A DNA stretch of 64,000 nucleotides from the NCBI RefSeq assembly GCF_003576645.1, contig NC_044920.1, positions 8,898,970 to 8,962,969 on the forward strand, in the 5' to 3' direction. The notes under the pieces were generated by a model, which was not told the DNA's origin, made no database searches, and was given only the letters and a program-made list of their open reading frames with translations. The position numbers were made by a program, and so were the translations under genes. The stretch's first letter is position 1. Every line of letters begins with the position of its first letter. This document shows positions 12,351 to 24,500 of the stretch, piece by piece. The stretch comes from Ipomoea triloba. Taxonomy: Eukaryota > Streptophyta > Magnoliopsida > Solanales > Convolvulaceae.

Positions 12351-13131
12351 AACTAATACCTCAAGTGTGCACACCCCCAATGGGTTTCCAAGTCCAATGG
12401 GTAGTAACTAGTCCTAGTAGTCATGATACGTTTCTAATGACTACTACTCAACAGGGTAAATACCCTAGTGGTAGACTCCGCTAACCACTCCTCAAATTAA
12501 CAAAACCAAAAGTCATATGGAGACAGGATACGTTTCTACTGCTCATTACACAACCAACTGGGTCTTAACCCAAGTATCCAGAATTTCATAATAGGATACT
12601 ACACATCTTATAATTCATTAAGGGCATCACAACCCAACAAAACATTTTATCCTTCATCTTTATATAAATATTAATAACAATATTTCTCAGATGTCACTCC
12701 AAGATGGTAGATTTTCAAAATTCAAGCCAACCAAAACATAGACTACTAATACCATTCACTTGAATTTCTTATACAAATGTATGCATTTTCTCAAAATATT
12801 CATATGCCTCCCATTAACATAACATTCCAAACTCTGTAGCCAACACATATGCATATAATCTCAAGTAAACAACTTCTCCATGGTTCAAATGATCAACAAG
12901 ACACAAGAAACAGAAACTGACAGAAATTTCAGAAATTATTCCATGGATTGTAGAATTTTCTGTGGTAAATCGGTAGCATATTTTAACACAAAATTTTCCA
13001 AATAATAATTACAGCAAGTCTATATTATACACAAAAATTTTCAGGTCAATCCAATGTCTTGAAGTATTTCTTTCGAAATTATTCCCAACACTGCGCTGCA
13101 CAGAAATTTAACTGACAGCACACTGCCACAA

Positions 13132-13543
13132 TGTTACGTATTGAAATTTAATACGCAACGAAAGAAACCTTTCGAGCAGGCTTCTAGCTCCTAACCGTAT
13201 TCGAGTCACGGCCAACTCCAATTTCACACTTCGAGCGTGTGAGAGCTCCAAGAACAATAGCTAAAATAATAGAATAATAATATATTTCTCTGGTTGTTCA
13301 TCTTCATATACAATGGATCTATTTATACTAATTTACTAATACATGTAAAAATTAACCTACCAAAACTATACTAACTATACAAGGTAATGATATATCACAA
13401 TATACATAATTTCCTATGCTAATTGAGGCACAATATTAACTCTCCCACTAATTAAGTTGTACCATCCTAATTATCCTACTAATTCTAAAAACATAATTAA
13501 TTCTTCCTAATTAAGCTATATAATTACATTTAAGGGCGTATCA
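13132..13543 (-). repeat. 3' LTR of E3
   Basis: The 412-bp copy carries a minus-strand TATAAATA at 13320-13327. Its inner border is set by the purine tract at 13544-13557. Confidence 0.9.
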
Positions 13544-14354
13544 CTCTCCACCCCTTTAGAAAACACCTTGTCCTCAAGGTGTAGGTATGTAAATGAGCAT
13601 ATCCATGCCTTGATGATATTGCTTGATTGATTTGCCAAACGTGGACATCATAGACAACATGTTCACTGGATTGCCCTGTAACGAAATTCCTTGTTGGTGT
13701 CATGATTTGGACAAATTTGGGCGCCATTTCTATTGTAAAGTGGATGGGACTTTCCTCCAAAGACAATATTGATGTGAAAATTGATTCTTGAAACAATTGG
13801 GGAGACTTGATATACCCGATTGTAGTCGTTGCTTTAGCTTGAATTGGTGCTTCAATTTGAGTTGAATCCATGTAGATCGTCATGTGATCCTCCAAAGTAT
13901 TTGATGCATGATCTACCTCCTCATTAGTAAATATTTTAATTTCTTCACCAAAAATTGCACTAGAACTCATGTCGACCACATTATCACCAAACTCTTTTTG
14001 TATCATTACTTCCGCATCAATTTCCACATGAAGAGCGGAAGTTTGATTATCTATTTCCCCACATGTAGCCATTATTAATTCTGCATCAGGGAATTCTATA
14101 TTCATAGTGCAATACCCATCATAAATGTTTTGGCCATGGAATGTTTGTTTGGCTATGATCGAATCCACAATGGAATCAAACCATACCAAAGCTTGGAAGG
14201 TGTGACCCTCATCCTTTAAAATATGAATATATTGTACGGGTCCTTTTGTGGAAAAAATCTCATACAATACAAAATCATCAAGTCCTTTTGTGGAAAAAAT
14301 CTCATACAATACAAAATCATCAATTGGGTACCATACTTGGTGTACAGAAACCAA
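13530..14354 (-). CDS. ORF with PTB-like RNA recognition motif, carried by E3
   Basis: The open frame of 274 codons has no ATG at its start; it opens at TTG and the similarity begins just upstream. The first ~85 residues match an RRM of plant polypyrimidine tract-binding proteins: LLVSVHQVWYPIDDFVLYEI, then FQALVWF (RNP1-like) and GQNIYDGYCTMNIEF. The other ~190 residues are acidic and match nothing I recognise. The last residues are the end of a gypsy pol in another frame. An exact 42-bp tandem duplication (14240-14323) doubles 14 residues of the RRM and probably breaks its fold if real. RRMs of this type bind pyrimidine-rich RNA and regulate splicing. Whether any protein is made is unknown. 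Confidence 0.6.
   Translation of the reverse strand: MVSVHQVWYPIDDFVLYEIFSTKGLDDFVLYEIFSTKGPVQYIHILKDEGHTFQALVWFDSIVDSIIAKQTFHGQNIYDGYCTMNIEFPDAELIMATCGEIDNQTSALHVEIDAEVMIQKEFGDNVVDMSSSAIFGEEIKIFTNEEVDHASNTLEDHMTIYMDSTQIEAPIQAKATTTIGYIKSPQLFQESIFTSILSLEESPIHFTIEMAPKFVQIMTPTRNFVTGQSSEHVVYDVHVWQINQAISSRHGYAHLHTYTLRTRCFLKGWRVIRP
14240..14323. repeat. Exact 42-bp tandem duplication (1 of 4)
   Basis: 14240-14281 is repeated exactly at 14282-14323. It adds DDFVLYEIFSTKGL a second time to the RRM. See the other 42-bp duplications at 28020, 28149 and 28699. Confidence 0.95.
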
Positions 14355-14911
14355 TAAGCACCGATGAGTAATGTTTTCTATATATATATATATTTTTTTT
14401 GCTTTTTGAAAAATTCACTTTTTTTTTGGACTTCCTTTTCTGATTTTTTTGTCTCTTTTTTTTTTGTCTTTTTTTTCTCGCTTTCTTTTTTATTTATTTT
14501 TTAAAATTTTTTTTAAAAGAACTATACCTAAGGTAGTAAGCAAGCTAGATTACAGAGGTAGTAAAAAAAAGAAAAAAAAATGCAAGACTGCAATAGATAA
14601 ATCTATGACGAAAATCACAGAACTTTGATTGTTGTGGATGATTTCTTACTGCGAAGAAGAGGCTATAATTATGTGTGATTGATGTTGATGATAGGATGCG
14701 GCTTCTTTTGCTCCTTCTCCAATGGTGATGATGACAATGCATATGGCGTCCAAGATAATTAGAGAAGTTGGTGACTGAGTGCAATGGTGGAGGTTATTAT
14801 TGATTCTCCGGTTGAAGTAGTCTACTTGGAGAGTGGACATTGATGATGCAAGTGGATGCATGGATGAACACACTTTGTGTATGCAAAAAATAATAGAAAA
14901 AAAATAGGTTC

Positions 14912-14930
14912 GATGTAATGAAAGCACCAA
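14912..14930 (-). promoter_or_regulatory. Primer binding site of E3
   Basis: The minus strand reads TTGGTGCTTTCATTACATC directly after the LTR. E6 uses the same primer type at 49134. Confidence 0.8.
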
Positions 14931-15337
14931 TGTTACGTAATTTAATACGTAACGAAAGAAACCTTTCGAGCAGGCTTCTAGCTCCTAACCGTATTCGAGT
15001 CACGGCAAACTCCAAATTCACACTTCGAGCGTGTGAGAGCTCCAATAAGAATAGCTAAAATAATAGAATAATAATATATTTCTCTGGTTGTTCATCTTCA
15101 TATACAATGGATCTATTTATACTAATTTACTAATACATGTAAAAATTAACCTACCAAAACTATACTAACTATACAAGGTAATGATATATCACAATATACA
15201 TAATTTCCTATGCTAATTGAGGCACAATATTAACTCTCCCACTAATTAAGTTGTACCATCCTAATTATCCTACTAATTATAAAAACATAATTAATTCTTC
15301 CTAATTAAGCTATATAATTACATTTAAGGGCGTATCA
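14931..15337 (-). repeat. 5' LTR of E3 (promoter side)
   Basis: The 407-bp copy has TATAAATA at 15114-15121 on the minus strand, which would drive leftward transcription through the RRM ORF. The primer site lies directly inside, at 14912-14930. Confidence 0.9.
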
Positions 15338-15739
15338 CACAACTTTACGAAATTTTTCTAAAAATAATGAAGCATATCTCCAACAAAATAATTTTATATA
15401 CATCAAATATAATATGTCTAGGATCTCTAAATAAAATTTCAGGCCAATCGGAGTTCAAAAAGTATTTTTCACGAATTTTGATTTCAAACTGCGCCTGTCA
15501 GAATTTTCTCAAACAGTGGCTACAATGAATTTAATCCTTCCTTCTAATTATCATAAAATCACCATAATCTATATACCACACAAAATATATTCATATACAA
15601 TTCAAAATAAACACGTAGGAATAAATAATAATACTTTTATTAAGAAAAAGTATTCTCTCTAGCTTCTCTCTAGCTAGCTTTTCTCTTGCCCTCTATAGCA
15701 AGCTCACCTATCTTTGTAAATCTTTTCTTCCATCTTCCT

Positions 15740-16500
15740 ATGATGGCCATGAATCATGACATCCCGAGCACATCAACAACCAACACTCCACCCATAACCT
15801 CCATTCACCATGTAATAAACACAGAAAATCTAATTGAAGCCTGCTCTGCCCTTGACATCAACGACTCTGAAGGACTCGACCTAGGCTTTGACGATGATCC
15901 TGCAGAAACTATCGACTACAACCTGGCACTTGTTGGTCGCCTCCTAACGGAGAAGATTGTGAAGTTCCCATTTATGAGAGACACTATGGCAACGGTTTGG
16001 CGGCCAAGAATGGGTGTTGCCGCGAAAGATCTATCAAACAACACCTTCCTCTTTCAGTTCTTCCATGAGCTAGATCTTCTGCGTGTCCTAAATCACGGAC
16101 CTTGGTCATTCGAACAGAGCCTTCTCGTCCTTGCAAAAGCTCAGCCAGAAATCCCCCCTTCTGCTACGCCGCTAGACATGGCAGATTTTTGGATTCAGCT
16201 TCATGACTTACCTCTGGGTTTTTTCTCTGAGAAGGCGGTTATGGCTATAGGCAACTTCATAGGAGAATTTCTAAGTCTTGATGAAGATTCACCGAATGGC
16301 TGGTGGAGATCTTTTATTTGCATAAGGGTCAAGATAAACATCACAAAACCTCTCGCCAGTGGAATGCGTATCAGACGCAATGGGGGAGATTGGAGTTGGA
16401 TTACCTTCCGATACGAACGATTACCTAACTTTTGCTTCATATGTGGCCTAATCGGACACACCGAAAAATTCTGCATTAAGCCCTTCGAAGGTTTTCCTCC
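15740..16500 (+). pseudogene. LINE ORF1, 5' part (DUF4283 and CCHC knuckle)
   Basis: I chose the ATG at 15740 over the upstream in-frame TTG at 15686. The protein has an acidic N-terminal region, a DUF4283 domain (ALVGRLLTEKIVKFPFMRDT, then FLFQFFHELDLLRVLNHGPW), a DUF4283/zinc-knuckle linker (WIQLHDLPLGFFSEK) and the zinc knuckle CFICGLIGHTEKFC near 16430-16475. It would bind LINE RNA. The frame is cut after FEGFPP by the gypsy element at 16501, and the rest lies at 33063-33546. The two parts are in the same frame across the CCTCC duplication, so ORF1 was open when the gypsy element landed. Confidence 0.9.
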
Positions 16501-17252
16501 TGTAGACACGGAAAATTTGAACCGACAAATGGACCGGTTAAATTATTATTAGGCTCATTTTAAGATTGATAATTGGACCAATTTACTTAATTGGGTCATG
16601 ATAATTAATTTAATTAGCCCAATTAAATTGATGTTGGGTAATTGATTAATGGGCCAAGCCCGATCCATATTTGACTTTAATAATAATTATAATTATAATT
16701 TAAATATAATTTTATTATATTTGAATTTAATAATTATAATTAATTTGAATTTGAATTAGATGATAGAGTTTTGAACCTGGACTTGATTATGGCAATGTTC
16801 ATTCCTTTAATTAATTAATTAATTATTTAATTAATTAATTAGGGAGTTTGTTGAGGGAAGTTGGTTGCACACTCCACTATAAATAGAGCCCCTCATTTCA
16901 CATTTAAAACACACCTTGAGGATTGAAGACTTGAGAGCTTTTGAAGGCTTTGAAGGCATTCTGAAGCAGTTAGAAACTTGAAGTACTTTGACGGTTCCAG
17001 TTGAATATCACGCCCTTGAATCCCGGAAGGCCACGCCGTTTGAATCCCGGAAAGCTACGCCATTTGAATCCCGGAAGCTACGTCAGTTGAATCCCGGAGG
17101 CTACGCCACTTGAAACCCGGAGGCACTTCAGTAGAACACGTCAGTGAAGAATCAGAGGACTATACAGAGATTTTGTACCTGCAACTTGAATTACATATAC
17201 ACTGTAACCCGATTTTGTGAATATATACAATTTCGAATTTTTTGTGTTTACA
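16501..17252 (+). repeat. 5' LTR of the Tat element
   Basis: It starts TGTAGACACGG and ends GTGTTTACA. A TATA box, TATAAATAG, lies at 16878-16886. Near 17005-17130 it has a short array of units like TTGAATCCCGGAGGCTACGC. It is 46 bp shorter than the 3' LTR, which equals two 23-bp units. Confidence 0.93.
16878..16886 (+). promoter_or_regulatory. TATA box of the Tat LTR
   Basis: TATAAATAG sits in the context CACTCCACTATAAATAGAGC. The same box is at 32637-32645 in the 3' LTR. It would start genomic RNA about 30 bases downstream, shortly before the 23-bp unit array. Confidence 0.8.
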
Positions 17253-18268
17253 AATTTTGTCACGCCCAGTGGGACAACTCTGCCTCTCATCTCTTTACTT
17301 CCAAGCTATACAAAGAATCTAAATGGCATCAAGAAAGACTTACGCTCAAGCTACCGGCTCTAAGGCATCTTCTGTGGCCGGCTCCGACAGGCGCGAGGTG
17401 CAAGGTGCATTGACTCGGAGTCGAGTGCGGGACCTAGGGGTGGAGTTGACCGAGACCCGAAACACTGCTCGCAACGTCGTCCGAAGGCTTGGAGGCGTCT
17501 CCGTCGGCTCAAAGAAAGCTACATATGATAGAGGTTCATCCTCAACAACAGAGACCGTTGGTAGCAAGAATCCTATTCCCTCAAATGAAGCTACTCGAAG
17601 CGAAAGTCCTTCCCCTACTCCCTCAAGTACAACTACCAGTAGCAAGGGCCCTGTGAGTCCTACTCCATCAGGCGAGCCCCTTAGCAGCGGAAGCTCATCT
17701 CCCATATCTCATCCATCGCCGATGTGGAAACCAGCCTCGGAGTGGACCCACGTCTACACAGTCATGCCCGCTATGGCAACAAACGCAGCTTCGGTGGAGG
17801 AACAGCTAGCAAACATCACCAAAGCTCTGGAGGGAATAAGCGGGCTTCTTCACAGTCAAGAAAGGAGGCTTAATGATCTGAGTGAAAAGGTTGAAAGCGG
17901 AAGGAACGGCGAAACAAGTCGAGCTTCCGAGAAACGACCTCAAACCCAAGAAGAGGCTATTGACGTCGAGTCGCCACGTCATCAAAGCAGGCACATGGAA
18001 GAGACTACCTCTCGCCCGCATCCCGCTGAAAGGAGTGTTCAAGTTTCTAGGGGCATGATACACGTCGACCAGCTGAATGACTATATCATGGGAGCAATCA
18101 AAGGGAGACTCGAGGGAGGACAACCTTCATACACTTACTCCAAGCCTTACACCCAAAGGATTGAAGAAATGAAGATGCCGCTGGGCTACCAACCTCCCAA
18201 GTTTCAACAGTTCGATGGAAAAGGCAACCCGAGACAGCACATCGCCCACTTTGTGGAGACTTGCAACG
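17079..18268 (+). repeat. First copy of LTR end plus gag start, ending at a single N
   Basis: This segment (end of LTR, primer site and the first ~315 codons of gag, ATG at 17323) recurs at 18270-19482. The gag parts show no difference I can see; the LTR and leader parts differ at a few bases. The copy breaks off at N (18269) in mid-gag, and the next base resumes inside the LTR. A real element would not have this order. I read it as two overlapping contigs placed end to end. Confidence 0.85.
17253..17275 (+). promoter_or_regulatory. Primer binding site of the Tat element
   Basis: After the LTR the sequence reads ATTTTGTCACGCCCAGTGGG. The second assembled copy (18465-18490) reads TTTTGGCACGCCCAGTGGG, closer to the TTTGGCACGCC type usual for this lineage. 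Confidence 0.7.
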
Positions 18269-18536
18269 NTACGTCAGTTGAATCCCGGAGGCTACGCTAT
18301 TTGAATCCCGGAGGCTACGCCACTTGAAACCCGGAGGCACTTCAGTAGAACACGTCAGTGAAGAATCAGAGGACTATACAGAGATTTTGTACCTGCAACT
18401 TGAATTACACACACACTGTAACCCGATATTGTGAATATATACAATTTCGAATTTTTTGTGTTTACAGATTTTGGCACGCCCAGTGGGACAACTCTGCCTC
18501 TCATCTCTTCACTTCCAAGCTATACAAAGAATCCAA

Positions 18537-21500
18537 ATGGCATCAAGAAAGACTTACGCTCAAGCTACCGGCTCTAAGGCATCTTCTGTGGCCGGCTCCG
18601 ACAGGCGCGAGGTGCAAGGTGCATTGACTCGGAGTCGAGTGCGGGACCTAGGGGTGGAGTTGACCGAGACCCGAAACACTGCTCGCAACGTCGTCCGAAG
18701 GCTTGGAGGCGTCTCCGTCGGCTCAAAGAAAGCTACATATGATAGAGGTTCATCCTCAACAACAGAGACCGTTGGTAGCAAGAATCCTATTCCCTCAAAT
18801 GAAGCTACTCGAAGCGAAAGTCCTTCCCCTACTCCCTCAAGTACAACTACCAGTAGCAAGGGCCCTGTGAGTCCTACTCCATCAGGCGAGCCCCTTAGCA
18901 GCGGAAGCTCATCTCCCATATCTCATCCATCGCCGATGTGGAAACCAGCCTCGGAGTGGACCCACGTCTACACAGTCATGCCCGCTATGGCAACAAACGC
19001 AGCTTCGGTGGAGGAACAGCTAGCAAACATCACCAAAGCTCTGGAGGGAATAAGCGGGCTTCTTCACAGTCAAGAAAGGAGGCTTAATGATCTGAGTGAA
19101 AAGGTTGAAAGCGGAAGGAACGGCGAAACAAGTCGAGCTTCCGAGAAACGACCTCAAACCCAAGAAGAGGCTATTGACGTCGAGTCGCCACGTCATCAAA
19201 GCAGGCACATGGAAGAGACTACCTCTCGCCCGCATCCCGCTGAAAGGAGTGTTCAAGTTTCTAGGGGCATGATACACGTCGACCAGCTGAATGACTATAT
19301 CATGGGAGCAATCAAAGGGAGACTCGAGGGAGGACAACCTTCATACACTTACTCCAAGCCTTACACCCAAAGGATTGAAGAAATGAAGATGCCGCTGGGC
19401 TACCAACCTCCCAAGTTTCAACAGTTCGATGGAAAAGGCAACCCGAGACAGCACATCGCCCACTTTGTGGAGACTTGCAACGATGCTGGAACATATGGAG
19501 ATTTCCTCGTCAAGCAGTTTGTTCGCTCTTTGAAGGGCACCGCCTTTGACTGGTACACTGACTTGGAGCATGGCTGCATCGACAGTTGGAGTGACATGGA
19601 GCGTGAGTTCTTAACTCGTTTCTATAGCACAAGAAGAACTGTTAGCTTCTTGGAGCTCACCACCGCTCGCCAATGGAAGGATGAACGCGCAGGCGCTTAC
19701 ATTGAGAGGTGGAGGGAATTGTGCCTCAACTGCAAGGAAAAGATATCACAAAGTTCAGCAATTGAGATGTGTATCCAAGGCATGCACTTCGAGCTATCAT
19801 ACATCCTGCAAGGTATCAAGCCCAGGACATTTGAGGAATTATCCAGCCGTGCTCATGACATGGAGTTGAGCATTGAGAACAACGGAGGGCTTAGTATGTC
19901 GAGTATGCCTAGCTCCTCTAAAGCACCTGCAAGGCAAGAAGTCAAGAAAGGGGGCAAACCCTTCCCAAAGCAAGAAAAGAAGGAAGTTATGAACGTGAAA
20001 ACATCACCAGTGCGGGTTTTCACCAAAGTGACTGAGAAGCCTAGGCCTAGGTCATTCTTTGGGCCATCAAGGGGAACTAGAATTATTGAAGAGATGCAGC
20101 AGAAACAGTATCTGTTCTTGGACTCTGACGTTTCGCCCATGTTTGATGAGTTATTAAAACTCAAGTTGATTGAATTGCCCGAGATGAAGCGCCCCGAAGA
20201 AGCTGCCAGGGTGGGTGACCCCAAATATTGCAAGTATCATCGCCTCCTCGGACACCCGATTGAAAAATGCTTTGTTTTTAAAGATAAAGTAATGGCGCTG
20301 GCTCGCGATGGAAAGATTGAACTTACTGATGCGACTGCAAGCTCTAACCAAATCTCATGTGGGATGTTCGCACCATTACTCGAGGAGGATGGTGAGAATG
20401 ATGGGGGCAAGCAATGCAAACGCCCGCTTCCCTTCATTGTGAAATATACTAGGGGGCAACACTCAAAGCCGCCGCAGGTTGATTCGGTCTACGAGAGGGA
20501 TTGGGTACTCGTTACCCGTAGAAAGCAAAGGAATGATGCTGAGCCTGTTAGGCCATTGAAGAGAATGACGAAGCGATGGATTAAGAAAAAGCCAGCAAGA
20601 GACCCCGTTTCTGACGTGAAAAGGAAAGGGTATCCCAACAAGCCACGAACACCAGTTATCCTGGCTCAATACATGCCAAAGGTGTTTCATCAACATGGGA
20701 CAACTATTCTTGGGGCTGGCTTGAATACTAAGGAAAAACATGTTGAAGTTGGAGAATGTTCATTCCCTGTGGTCGAAGGAAGCGACGAGATCCAAGTCCA
20801 CAAGGCCACATCTTTCACCACCGAGATAACATTCAAAGATGAAGATCTATTACTGGGTGGAACACCTCACAATCGCCCACTATTTGTTGAAGGTTATGCT
20901 CGCGAACAAAAGATTAAAAGAATTTTGATTGATCAAGGATCGTCCGTGAATATTCTATCACTCCGAGCTGTGAAAGAACTTGGTATTTCAACTGATGAAC
21001 TCTCGCAAAGCCGTTTGATGATCCAAGGATTTAATCAAGGCGGGCAAAGAGCCCTGGGTATTATTAGTCTCGATCTCAGGATCGGATCTTTGAGTTCAAG
21101 TACTTTGTGTTATGTGATAGATGCAAGAACATCCTACAATCTGTTGTTGGGTCGACCTTGGATACATGAAAATGGAGTAGTTCCTTCATCATGGCACCAA
21201 TGCTTAATGTTTGAGAAAGGCGGTGTGATAGAGAAGGTCGTCGCCGATGAAATCCCATTCACCGACGCAGAGTCGTACTTTGCGGATGCGAAATTTTACT
21301 TAAAGAAACAAGTCGTTGAAGACGACGTTGATAAGAGTAGTAATGATACACCCCCCGATCCGAAATGGAAGGGCAAGCAAGTCGTAGACCAAAGTCATTG
21401 TGACCAGGAACTTGTTTTCCCATTGACAAGAATTGAACCATTAAAAGCTACACCGGTCAACTCGTTGGAAGATCAAGTGCGGGTGGGAACAAGTCAGACA

Positions 21501-24500
21501 TTGCCCGGGAAACGCACAGATGGTTTTGACCCCAATGCCTATAAACTCCTGTTTAAAGCAGGCTTCGACCCCAAGGAACCACAGAAATTGGGTAGGCTCA
21601 TTCCAGAAGCCGGTGGTAGAGGCAAGTCAAACCAGCAAGACCCACATGCACGCAAAGGATTAGGCTATGTCCCTCCCAAACCTGTGCGAATTTTTATAAA
21701 CAGAGCTACAAGCAATTGTATATCTATAGATGAAGGTGAGTGTGATCCACAATTCACTCCTACCAATGGCAAAAGGAAGTCAGTCTTCAAGAGAATGGGG
21801 AAGATAGAGTCTCAGCGCTCAGTCTTTGATAGATTGGGGTCAAACCCTCAAGCCCCCAAAAGAAAGTCAATCCATGATCGACTTGGAGTTGTCCAAGATG
21901 TGGAAAACAACGCAAGTCATCCTGTTGAAGCGGAACCTTCTAAAAGGCTTCGAAGCACGATTCCTTCTCGTATGAGACGAGAAACAGATATTCATGTTTC
22001 ATGCGGAGAAATGCTTAAAGTCCAACCTAGGACCATTGTACACACTCGTGTACAGAAAGGGGAGAATGAGGAAAGCATTGGCTCAAGTGATGATGTAGCA
22101 CCACCTCAAGGCGAGGAGGCGTCGTCTTTCCACATCACTCTATGTGATGAGATCCCGATTGAGGGAGAAGACGCAGAAGAGGCACCCCACGAGTTAGAGG
22201 AAGGGGTACGAGCCGCAATAGATGAATTAAAGGAGGTTGATCTAGGAACCCCTGATAATCCTCGGCCTATCTTCATCAGCACACTCCTTTCTAATGAAGA
22301 TGAAAAAATCTATGTCGAACTGTTGAAAGAATACATTGATGTCTTTGCATGGACTTACAAAGAGATGCCAGGGTTAGACCCAAAGGTGGCTGTGCACCGC
22401 TTGGCCGTGAAAAAGACATGTCGTCCAGTCAAGCAAGCTCAACGACGCTTCCGCCCTGAACTCATTCCCTCAATTGAAGGAGAAGTCAACAAACTTATAG
22501 AGGCCGGATTTATTCGCGAAGTGAAATATCCAACCTGGATATCCAGCATTGTGCCCGTACGCAAGAAGAACGGCCAAATTCGCGTATGCGTAGACTTTCG
22601 GGACCTTAATGTTGCATGCCCAAAAGATGACTTTCCACTTCCCATCACAGAATTAATGATAGATGCTGTAACTGGGCATGAGGTCATGTCATTCATGGAT
22701 GGCTCCTCTGGTTACAATCAGATTCGCATGGCGCCGGAAGATGAGGAGTTGACAGCGTTCCGAACGCCCAAAGGCATCTATTGCTATAAAGTGATGCCCT
22801 TTGGTTTGAAAAATGCAGGTGCTACATACCAAAGAGCTATGCAGAGAATATTTGATGACATGCTTCACAAAATGGTGGAATGCTACGTCGATGACTTGGT
22901 TGTGAAGTCAAAACTTCGCACAGATCACTTGGGACATTTAAGAAAAGTCTTCGGCCGCTTGCGAAAGTTTCAACTTAAGATGAATCCCTTGAAATGTGCT
23001 TTTGGGGTTGCTGCTGGGAAGTTTCTTGGGTTCACTGTTCGACATAGGGGCATCGAGATCGAACAAGCTAAGATCGATGCTATAATGAAGATGCCCGAAC
23101 CACGAAACCTTCATGAGCTTAAGAGCTTACAAGGGAAGTTAGCATACATTCGAAGGTTTGTATCAAACCTGGCAGGAAGATGTCAACCCTTCAGTCGGCT
23201 AATGAAGAAGGGCACCCCGTTCGTATGGGACGAGGCGTGAAAGAATGCGTTTGAAAGTATCAAGTCATACTTGATGAAGCCGCCCGTGTTGACTGCTCCT
23301 ATTCATGCCCTGCTTGCTCAAGAAAATGACAACGGGAAAGAGAATGCCCTCTACTATCTTAGTAGAATGATGACCCCAAATGAGTTAAAATACTCTCCAA
23401 TTGAGAAGCTATGTTTGGCACTCGTGTTCGCCATTAAAAAGCTTAAGCACTACTTTGAAGCTCACATCATTCAACTTGTGTCGAAAGCGAACCCGGTAAA
23501 GTTTGTTATGGCAAAGGTCGTTCTCTCTGACCGCCTGGCAAGGTGGTATTTATTGTTTCAGCAATTTGAAATCGTCTATGTGCCACAAAAGTCTGTCAAG
23601 GGGCAAGCTTTAGCCGATTTCTTAGCAGATCACCCAATACCAGCTGAATGGGAATTATCTGATGACCTACCTGATGAGGATGTGCTTATCATCGAAGTCC
23701 TACCCCCATGGAAGATGTATTTTGATGGAGCTGCGCATAGAGGAGGGGCAGGAGCTGGAGTTGTGTTCATCACCCCGGAAGGTGAAGTGTTGCCATATTC
23801 ATTCACCTTGACAGAGCCGTGTTCAAACAATGTTGCTGAGTATCAAGCATTGATACTGGGACTAGAGATAGCAGTTGACATGAAGCAGCTGAGAATTAAC
23901 ATCTATGGAGATTCAAAGTTGGTCGTCAACCAAGTGATGGATCTGTACGAAGTGAGGAAAGCAGAGTTAATCCCGTACAACAACTACGCAAAGATACTCA
24001 TACAATGGTTGGGGGACGTCACGATTGAACATGTACCAAGGAAAGAGAACAAGCAAGCTGACGCCTTAGCCGCATTGGCTTCAACTATTGCTCATCCTAC
24101 AGCTCGAGTACAAGTATGTCAAAAGTGGGTAGTTCCACCTATCTTCAACGAAGTTGGCTCAGTCGATGAAACTGTTGAACTCCCTACTGCTTCCGTTTAC
24201 GACATTGGCCAAGATGACTGGAGGCAGCCGTTGATTGACTACTTCACTGATGGGAAGTTACCAGAAGATCCTCGCAAGAGGGTGGATATAAAGCGACGAG
24301 CTCCTCGCTTCATATACTATAATGAGANAAAATGCAGGTGCTACATACCAAAGGGCTATGCAGAGAATATTTGATGACATGCTTCACAAAATGGTGGAAT
24401 GCTACGTCGATGACTTGGTTGTGAAGTCAAAACTTCGCACAGATCACTTGGGACATTTAAGAAAAGTCTTCGGCCGCTTGCGAAAGTTTCAACTTAAGAT

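Larger units (their letters stand above)
13132..15337 (-). mobile_element. E3: short LTR element with a captured RRM
   Basis: Two LTRs (13132-13543 and 14931-15337) bracket 1387 bp of internal sequence, with a perfect 5-bp duplication CACAA at 13127-13131 and 15338-15342. On the minus strand the LTR runs TGATACGCCC to TACGTAACA. It is followed by the primer site TTGGTGCTTTCATTACATC and preceded by the purine tract AAAGGGGTGGAGAG. The primer type and the ACCTTGAGGACAAGGTG motif near the end suggest gypsy ancestry. No gag, protease, polymerase or integrase remains, so it is non-autonomous. By eye the LTRs differ at about six bases plus one 5-bp indel. Confidence 0.9.

Noticed and set aside
18456..18536. 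Upstream extension of the Tat gag-pol frame
   Set aside because: It reads through the LTR end and primer site. The conserved Gag start is the ATG at 18537.
20154..22696. Several minus-strand frames of 60-126 codons inside gag-pol
   Set aside because: They are shadows of the plus-strand coding sequence, with no family similarity or promoter context.
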